A stretch of 10,773 nt of DNA from contig CAYPEK010000131.1 of NCBI GenBank assembly GCA_964409645.1, positions 1 to 10,773 of the forward strand, given 5' to 3'. The number at the start of each line of letters is the position of its first letter. The first letter of the stretch is position 1. The DNA comes from CAYPEK01 sp964409645 (lineage in GTDB: Bacteria > UBP15 > UBA6099). Positions 7,252 through 10,773 of this stretch are shown here, piece after piece. The notes under the pieces are model-generated. The model did not search any database, was not told the origin of the DNA, and worked only from the letters and a program-made list of their open reading frames with translations. The translations under genes and the position numbers were made by a program.

Positions 7252-7297
7252 AAAATAAAAAGCGTCGGGACACCGCCCGCGCAGCGTTCCCCAACGC
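7252..7297 (-). terminator. Intrinsic terminator after argJ
   Basis: On the minus strand, GCGTTGGGG (7289-7297) pairs with TCCCGACGC (7262-7270) as a 9-bp stem with two G-U pairs. The 18-nt apical part contains a smaller CGC/GCG hairpin. TTTTTATTTT (7252-7261) follows directly. It lies just after the argJ stop at 7305-7307. It should end at least part of transcription from argCJ before argD. Confidence 0.75.
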
Positions 7298-7304
7298 CCC
7301 GCCA

Positions 7305-8537
7305 TCACGTCATATATTCGGCGTTTATCTTGATATAGTCAATAGAGAGATCACAAGACCAGAAACGCGCGCGCGCGCGACCCAACCCGCAATCCAAGTT
7401 TATCATCACGTCCGGCTTCCTCATTATCTTGGCTTTGGTCGGAACCGGCCGACCGAATTCAAATACTTTCGCACCGTCGATTTCCAGCTTCGACCTGTCC
7501 GGATCGAACGTCGCTCCCGACGCCCCTGCCGCGCTCACAATCCTGCCCCAGTTCGGGTCCATTCCAAACACGGCCGTCTTAACGAGCGGCGACACCGCGA
7601 TCGCCCGCGCGATAGTCTTCGCCGACTTCTCGTCCTTCGCTCCGGTCACGTCGATGTGCATCACCTTCGTCGCGCCCTCGCCGTCTCTGACAATGTCCAT
7701 CGACAGCGCCTTGCAGACTTCGAATAGCCCTTCCCTGAATCTCGCGAGTCCGGCCGTGTCGCCGACGGCAATCTTCACGCCGCTCATCCCGTTCGACATC
7801 ACCATAATTGTGTCGTTCGGGCTCATGTCGCCGTCAACCGCGATCGAATTGAACGAATCCTCGACGCACGCCACGCCGATTTTCTTCAACTGCGCCGCCG
7901 GAAGGTCGGCATCCGTGAAAATGAACGCGAACATCGTCGCGCAGTTCGGCGATATCATTCCGGAGCCCTTCGCCACGCCGCCGATCCTGTACGTGCGCTT
8001 GCCGTCCGATACTTCCACCGAGCGCACTTTCGGCCGCGTATCCGTCGTCATCATCGCCCTCGCCGCTTTCGCAACCCCGTCCTTCGAGTGCTGCGTCACA
8101 AGCGGGTCGATTCCCGCCTTAAGCAGGCCGACGTCGAGCCGTTTGCCGATCGTTCCTGTCGATGCATGCAGAACCTGCTCCGCCGGAACGCCGAGTTCCT
8201 TCGCGAGCGCCGCCGAAACAGCGATGTTGTCCTTCTCGCCCTGTTTGCCCGTCGAGCAGTTCGCAATCTTGCTGTTCACGAGCACGGCGGACACAAGGCC
8301 TCCGCTCGCCTTCAGCTTCGAGCGGAATACCGGAATGTGAGCGCCGAGAAGACGGTTCGTCGTGAAAAAAGCGGCCGTTTTGCACGGCGTTTCTGAGATG
8401 AACAGCGCGAGATCGAGAGCGCCGTCAGGTTTGAGTCCGCAGTGGACACCCGCGCCGGTGATCCCGGCGACCGCCGCCGGACCGCCGACGATTTCTTTCA
8501 CGTATCCCTTCGTCATCGTCTTCTTTATTTTGCTCAT
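7305..8537 (-). CDS. argJ: Bifunctional glutamate N-acetyltransferase/ornithine acetyltransferase ArgJ
   Basis: ArgJ moves the acetyl group from N-acetylornithine to glutamate, recycling it, and in some species also acetylates glutamate from acetyl-CoA. The 410-residue precursor normally cleaves itself before a Thr. The site KGSGMISPNCATM is present, giving a cut between Ala200 and Thr201, which becomes the nucleophile. Other catalytic features match: oxyanion-hole STG (126-128), Lys190, Glu287 in DGEGATK, and C-terminal Asn405 and Thr410 (INAEYMT). The usual VNSGNAN segment reads VNSKIAN (87-93). The ATG at 8537 has AGAGG 9 nt upstream; an in-frame ATG at 8543 would have only 3 nt, so the shorter start is preferred. 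It follows argC by about 100 nt. A (CG)7 tract encodes part of the C-terminal region. Confidence 0.95.
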   Translation of the reverse strand: MSKIKKTMTKGYVKEIVGGPAAVAGITGAGVHCGLKPDGALDLALFISETPCKTAAFFTTNRLLGAHIPVFRSKLKASGGLVSAVLVNSKIANCSTGKQGEKDNIAVSAALAKELGVPAEQVLHASTGTIGKRLDVGLLKAGIDPLVTQHSKDGVAKAARAMMTTDTRPKVRSVEVSDGKRTYRIGGVAKGSGMISPNCATMFAFIFTDADLPAAQLKKIGVACVEDSFNSIAVDGDMSPNDTIMVMSNGMSGVKIAVGDTAGLARFREGLFEVCKALSMDIVRDGEGATKVMHIDVTGAKDEKSAKTIARAIAVSPLVKTAVFGMDPNWGRIVSAAGASGATFDPDRSKLEIDGAKVFEFGRPVPTKAKIMRKPDVMINLDCGLGRARARFWSCDLSIDYIKINAEYMT

Positions 8538-8546
8538 CGTCATTAG

Positions 8547-8551
8547 CCTCT
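8547..8551 (-). promoter_or_regulatory. Ribosome-binding site of argJ
   Basis: AGAGG on the minus strand lies 9 nt before the ATG at 8537 and 3 nt before the ATG at 8543. The spacing favours the downstream start. Confidence 0.55.
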
Positions 8552-8617
8552 GTCGCTCGTCAATTTTTACGGTCGGATTGATCTAAATCTTTTGCTTTTC
8601 GTCTTTCCCTATATCCT

Positions 8618-8638
8618 CGCTACTCGCTACTAACTACT
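8618..8638. repeat. Three tandem heptamers between argC and argJ
   Basis: The plus strand reads CGCTACT, CGCTACT, AACTACT, without gaps, immediately after the argC stop codon (8642-8644, minus strand). On the minus strand this is AGTAGTT followed by two AGTAGCG. The remaining spacer (to about 8543) is A/T-rich on the transcript side and holds no convincing promoter or terminator. Confidence 0.8.
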
Positions 8639-8641
8639 GTT

Positions 8642-9697
8642 TTATGGTGCCCACGGGGCGTACACGAGGCCGGTTTCCTCCGCAAGCCCGAACATCAGGT
8701 TCATGTTCTGAATCGCCTGTCCCGCCGCGCCCTTAATCAGGTTGTCAATCGCGGACACAATCTTCAATATGTTCGTTTCCTTATCGACAAACACATTCAT
8801 CAGGCAGTTGTTCGTGCCGACGACCTGCTTGATCGACGGGATGCGGCCCGGAGCGGCCACCTTCGCGAACTTTTCGCCCTTGTAGAAGCTCTCGTATGCG
8901 GCGCGTATTCGCTTTTCGTCAACATCGCCCTTCAACTGAACGTAGATCGTGCTGACGATGCCGCGCGCGATCGGAATGAGATGCGGCGTGAAAGTCACTT
9001 TCACGGGCCGGCCGAGCGCCGCCCGCGCTTCCTGCACCATCTCCGACGTGTGCCGGTGGCCCGTCACGCCGTACGGCGCGAACTCGCCGACCGCTTCGCT
9101 GAACAGCAAATGAGGCTTCATCGTCCGTCCCGCGCCGGAGTAGCCCGATTTCGAGTCGATGATAATCGGCCCCTGTACGTTATCCTTCAGACTCGCGAGC
9201 GGATGCAGCGCGAGACCGACACTTGTAGGATAGCAGCCGGGGTTGGCGAGCAGTTTCGCCTTCTTGATGTCTTTCCTATAGATCTCGCAAAGTCCGAAGA
9301 CCGCCTTGTCGAGAAGTTCGGGTCTCGGATGCTTGTAGTTGTACCACTTTTCGTAGTCCGCGGCGTCGCGCAGCCTGTAGTCGGCGCTGATATCGATGAC
9401 CTTACCGTTCTTCAGGAGCTTGTCGATCATCCCGTAAGATTCGCCATGCGGCAGCGCGAGGAAGAAAACGTCCGCGCCCTTGAAATCGGGAGCGTCCTCA
9501 TGCGGCGAGAAAGCCAGTCCGGCGGGCGCTTCGCTGTTCGGGAACGTCTCACGCACCGATTTGCCCTTATATGAGTTCGATGTTGCGAACACTATGCACG
9601 CATTCGGATGTTTGGCAAGCAGACGGACCGTTTCGAGACCGGCGTAGCCTGAAGCACCGACGATCGCGCATCTTACCGTTTTCTGGGTTTTAGCCAT
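8642..9697 (-). CDS. argC: N-acetyl-gamma-glutamyl-phosphate reductase
   Basis: ArgC uses NADPH to reduce N-acetylglutamyl phosphate to the semialdehyde, the step before ArgD. The 351-residue protein is a normal length. It has the N-terminal Rossmann motif VGASGYAGLE (13-22), the catalytic ANPGCYPTSV with Cys155, the active-site GHRHTSEM (213-220) and the PHLIPIARGI segment (238-247). AAAGGAG at 9707-9713 lies 9 nt before the ATG, fixing the start. It is the first arg gene of the leftward group and follows rpsI after a 222-nt spacer that could hold its promoter or leader. The kinase argB that would supply its substrate is not in the window. No unusual residue is apparent. Confidence 0.97.
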   Translation of the reverse strand: MAKTQKTVRCAIVGASGYAGLETVRLLAKHPNACIVFATSNSYKGKSVRETFPNSEAPAGLAFSPHEDAPDFKGADVFFLALPHGESYGMIDKLLKNGKVIDISADYRLRDAADYEKWYNYKHPRPELLDKAVFGLCEIYRKDIKKAKLLANPGCYPTSVGLALHPLASLKDNVQGPIIIDSKSGYSGAGRTMKPHLLFSEAVGEFAPYGVTGHRHTSEMVQEARAALGRPVKVTFTPHLIPIARGIVSTIYVQLKGDVDEKRIRAAYESFYKGEKFAKVAAPGRIPSIKQVVGTNNCLMNVFVDKETNILKIVSAIDNLIKGAAGQAIQNMNLMFGLAEETGLVYAPWAP

Positions 9698-9700
9698 TGT

Positions 9701-9710
9701 GGAGCGCTCC
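9701..9710. repeat. Perfect 10-bp palindrome over the argC ribosome-binding site
   Basis: GGAGCGCTCC reads the same on both strands. The minus-strand GGAG half is the core of the argC Shine-Dalgarno. The missing loop makes a stable hairpin unlikely; a protein-binding site or chance are both possible. Confidence 0.5.
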
Positions 9711-9771
9711 TTTCGAAAATATTCTGCAAAGCCGCCGTCGGAACAGCGGTTATTTCAGCATTTTTCAAATC

Positions 9772-9833
9772 CCGGCTGGTTCACGCCGTTTGGGTTTTCA
9801 CCCCGAAAGCGCAAACATGAGCCGTGGAGCCGG
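9772..9833 (-). promoter_or_regulatory. Foldable argC leader RNA (putative)
   Basis: On the minus strand three nested helices are possible: CCGGCT (9828-9833) with AGCCGG (9772-9777), CACG (9823-9826) with CGTG (9782-9785), and GTTTG (9812-9816) with CAAAC (9788-9792). They form one long irregular stem-loop about 75 nt before the argC start. I do not recognise it as a known riboswitch. Upstream, an A/T-rich stretch (about 9841-9860) could hold a promoter -10 element, but no good -35 is seen, and no convincing ARG box is present. Confidence 0.35.
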
Positions 9834-9864
9834 TCGGAAAAACAAATTTAAAATATATAACACG

Positions 9865-9894
9865 CCGGGAGCGCGACACGACGCGCATACCCGG
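9865..9894 (-). terminator. Possible rpsI terminator hairpin
   Basis: GC-rich arms 9890-9894 with 9865-9869 (CCGGG/CCCGG) and 9882-9886 with 9871-9875 (GCGCG/CGCGC) stack around a 6-nt loop, with a small internal loop. An A/T-rich stretch follows on the transcript side, but the U run does not start at the stem base, so termination is uncertain. A second small inverted repeat (GCCGG/CCGGC, 9895-9911) lies between it and the rpsI stop. Confidence 0.4.
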
Positions 9895-9919
9895 GCCGGA
9901 AATCCGCCGGCGGGAACGA

Positions 9920-10318
9920 TTAACGTTTGGAGTACTGGAATCTTTTGCGAGCGCCGGGCTGCCCGTATTTTTTGCGTTCCTTCATGCGCGGGTCGCGCGT
10001 GAGGTGTCCGCCGTCGCGCAGACGTTTGCGCAGAGATTCGTCCATCTGCACAAGAGCGCGCGCAATTCCCAGCCGGATCGCGCCGGCCTGACCCGTCACG
10101 CCGCCGCCAACAGTCTTGGCGATGACGTCAACGCGGCCTTCGAGCCGGGTGTCTTTGAGCGGTCCGAGTATTTCGAACGTGTGTGAGGGACGGCTGAAGT
10201 ACTTCGACATCTCATTGCCGTTGATCGTGATGGTGCCTTTGCCGGGGACAACCCACACTTTCGCGATGGCCTCTTTCCGGCGGCCCGTTCCGTAATACTT
10301 TTCTGCTGCTTTCGTCAC
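9920..10318 (-). CDS. rpsI: 30S ribosomal protein S9
   Basis: The 132-residue protein has S9 hallmarks: YGTGRRKEAIAKVWV near the N-terminus, the GGGVTGQAGAIRLGIARAL core (about 71-89) and the basic C-terminal tail ending RKRFQYSKR, which reaches the P-site tRNA in the small subunit. The start codon is GTG (10316-10318), with AAGGGGG 9 nt upstream overlapping the end of rplM. The gene follows rplM with a gap of only 14 nt, the standard L13-S9 pairing, so the two are surely co-transcribed. Nothing unusual in sequence. Confidence 0.98.
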   Translation of the reverse strand: MTKAAEKYYGTGRRKEAIAKVWVVPGKGTITINGNEMSKYFSRPSHTFEILGPLKDTRLEGRVDVIAKTVGGGVTGQAGAIRLGIARALVQMDESLRKRLRDGGHLTRDPRMKERKKYGQPGARKRFQYSKR

Positions 10319-10332
10319 GATCTATTGCCCCC

Positions 10333-10770
10333 TTAATCCATGTTAACTTTTTCAGGTTTTTGCGCGGCGTGCGGATGATCCGGTCCTGTATAGACTTTCA
10401 GTTTTCGGATGAGCACCCGGCCGAGCTTGTTCTGCGGCAACATGCCGCGAACCGCTTTGCGTACCAGAAATTCGGGCCTTTTCGCCAGAAGGTCTTTGTA
10501 CTTCGTCTCCCTCAGGCCGCCCGGATAGTTCGAGTGGTGGTAGTAAATCTTGTCTTCAAGCTTGTTGCCGGTCAGCTTGATCTTATCGGCGTTGACTATT
10601 ATCACGAAATCGCCGGTGTCCACAGCGGGGTGGTACGTCGGTTTGTGTTTGCCGCGAATGATCGTCGCCGCGCGGACCGCCAGACGTCCGAGCGTCTGCC
10701 CTTCCGCGTCGAAGATGTAATACTTCATCGGCATTTCAGCCTTCTTCGGATACGTTGTCGTCTTCATCAT
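10333..10770 (-). CDS. rplM: 50S ribosomal protein L13
   Basis: The 145-residue protein matches L13 across its length: YYIFDAEGQTLGRLA near the start, IIRGKHKPTYHPAVDTGD, VIIVNADKIKLTG, RKAVRGMLPQNKLGR, and LKVYTGPDHPHAAQKPE at the C-terminus. L13 is an early-assembly protein binding 23S rRNA. Two ATG codons are adjacent (10768-10770 and 10765-10767); the second gives the more usual MKTT start. The frame stays open to the right edge and the upstream region is not visible, so the exact start cannot be settled. It is first of the rplM-rpsI pair. Confidence 0.96.
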   Translation of the reverse strand: MMKTTTYPKKAEMPMKYYIFDAEGQTLGRLAVRAATIIRGKHKPTYHPAVDTGDFVIIVNADKIKLTGNKLEDKIYYHHSNYPGGLRETKYKDLLAKRPEFLVRKAVRGMLPQNKLGRVLIRKLKVYTGPDHPHAAQKPEKVNMD

Positions 10771-10773
10771 GCC

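Noticed and set aside
7187..7294. A 36-codon N-terminal extension of argD from a TTG start
   Set aside because: The extension is low-complexity and unlike ArgD, and would translate through the terminator; GTG at 7186 has good spacing and the usual length.
7429..8340. A 303-codon plus-strand open frame opposite argJ
   Set aside because: Its Ser/Thr/Pro/Ala-rich translation is a typical shadow of GC-rich codons of the intact argJ gene.
9711..9727. An imperfect ARG-box-like GAATATTTTC near the argC start
   Set aside because: The half-site spacing and outer bases do not fit the ArgR consensus; only the A/T-rich core resembles it.
9800..9818. A possible six-codon leader peptide (ATG TTT GCG CTT TCG GGG TGA) before argC
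   Set aside because: It contains no arginine codons and has no ribosome-binding site, so there is no reason to call it an attenuator peptide.
1..10773. Search for an undescribed defence, mobile or biosynthetic system
   Set aside because: No transposase, integrase, CRISPR repeat, toxin-antitoxin pair, tRNA or unusual gene set was seen; the window is mainly housekeeping genes.

Overview
The window is a compact bacterial chromosomal segment with short intergenic gaps, GC-rich by eye. It probably comes from a Gram-negative (two-membrane) bacterium: two adjacent genes encode a membrane-anchored periplasmic SurA/PpiD-type foldase and a secreted protein with LolA-like features. The run rplM-rpsI-argC resembles, from memory, layouts in deltaproteobacteria and related uncultured phyla. 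The sequence alone does not fix the taxon.

Layout. Positions 12-1016 (plus strand) hold two tandem but different DUF35-type proteins (zinc ribbon plus OB fold), accessories of acyl-CoA/thiolase enzymes whose partners are probably beyond the left edge. They meet the leftward genes at a near-perfect hairpin (1045-1080) that can terminate in both directions. Everything else is on the minus strand. In transcription order from the right edge it is rplM, rpsI, a 222-bp spacer with foldable RNA, argC, argJ, a structured argJ-argD spacer with an intrinsic terminator, argD, argF, ruvB, a secreted LolA-like/DUF1571-like protein, and a large parvulin-related foldase.

How the genes work together. ArgC, ArgJ, ArgD and ArgF cover most of the route from glutamate to citrulline. 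ArgJ recycles the acetyl group, so a separate deacetylase is not needed. argB (acetylglutamate kinase), argG and argH are absent here and must lie elsewhere. argD and argF overlap by ATGA and ruvB follows closely, so argD-argF-ruvB and the two envelope genes look like one transcription unit ending at 1045-1080. The terminator after argJ, followed by mutually exclusive GC-rich hairpins in front of the argD ribosome-binding site, suggests that argD onward is expressed separately from argCJ.

The region is mostly housekeeping and I found no defence system, mobile element, CRISPR array, tRNA or rRNA. The points most worth checking are the argJ-argD intercistronic structure, an Asp in place of the usual Cys of the ornithine-site motif in ArgF, a foldase whose parvulin domain seems to lack the first strand and first histidine, and the little-characterised secreted neighbour.
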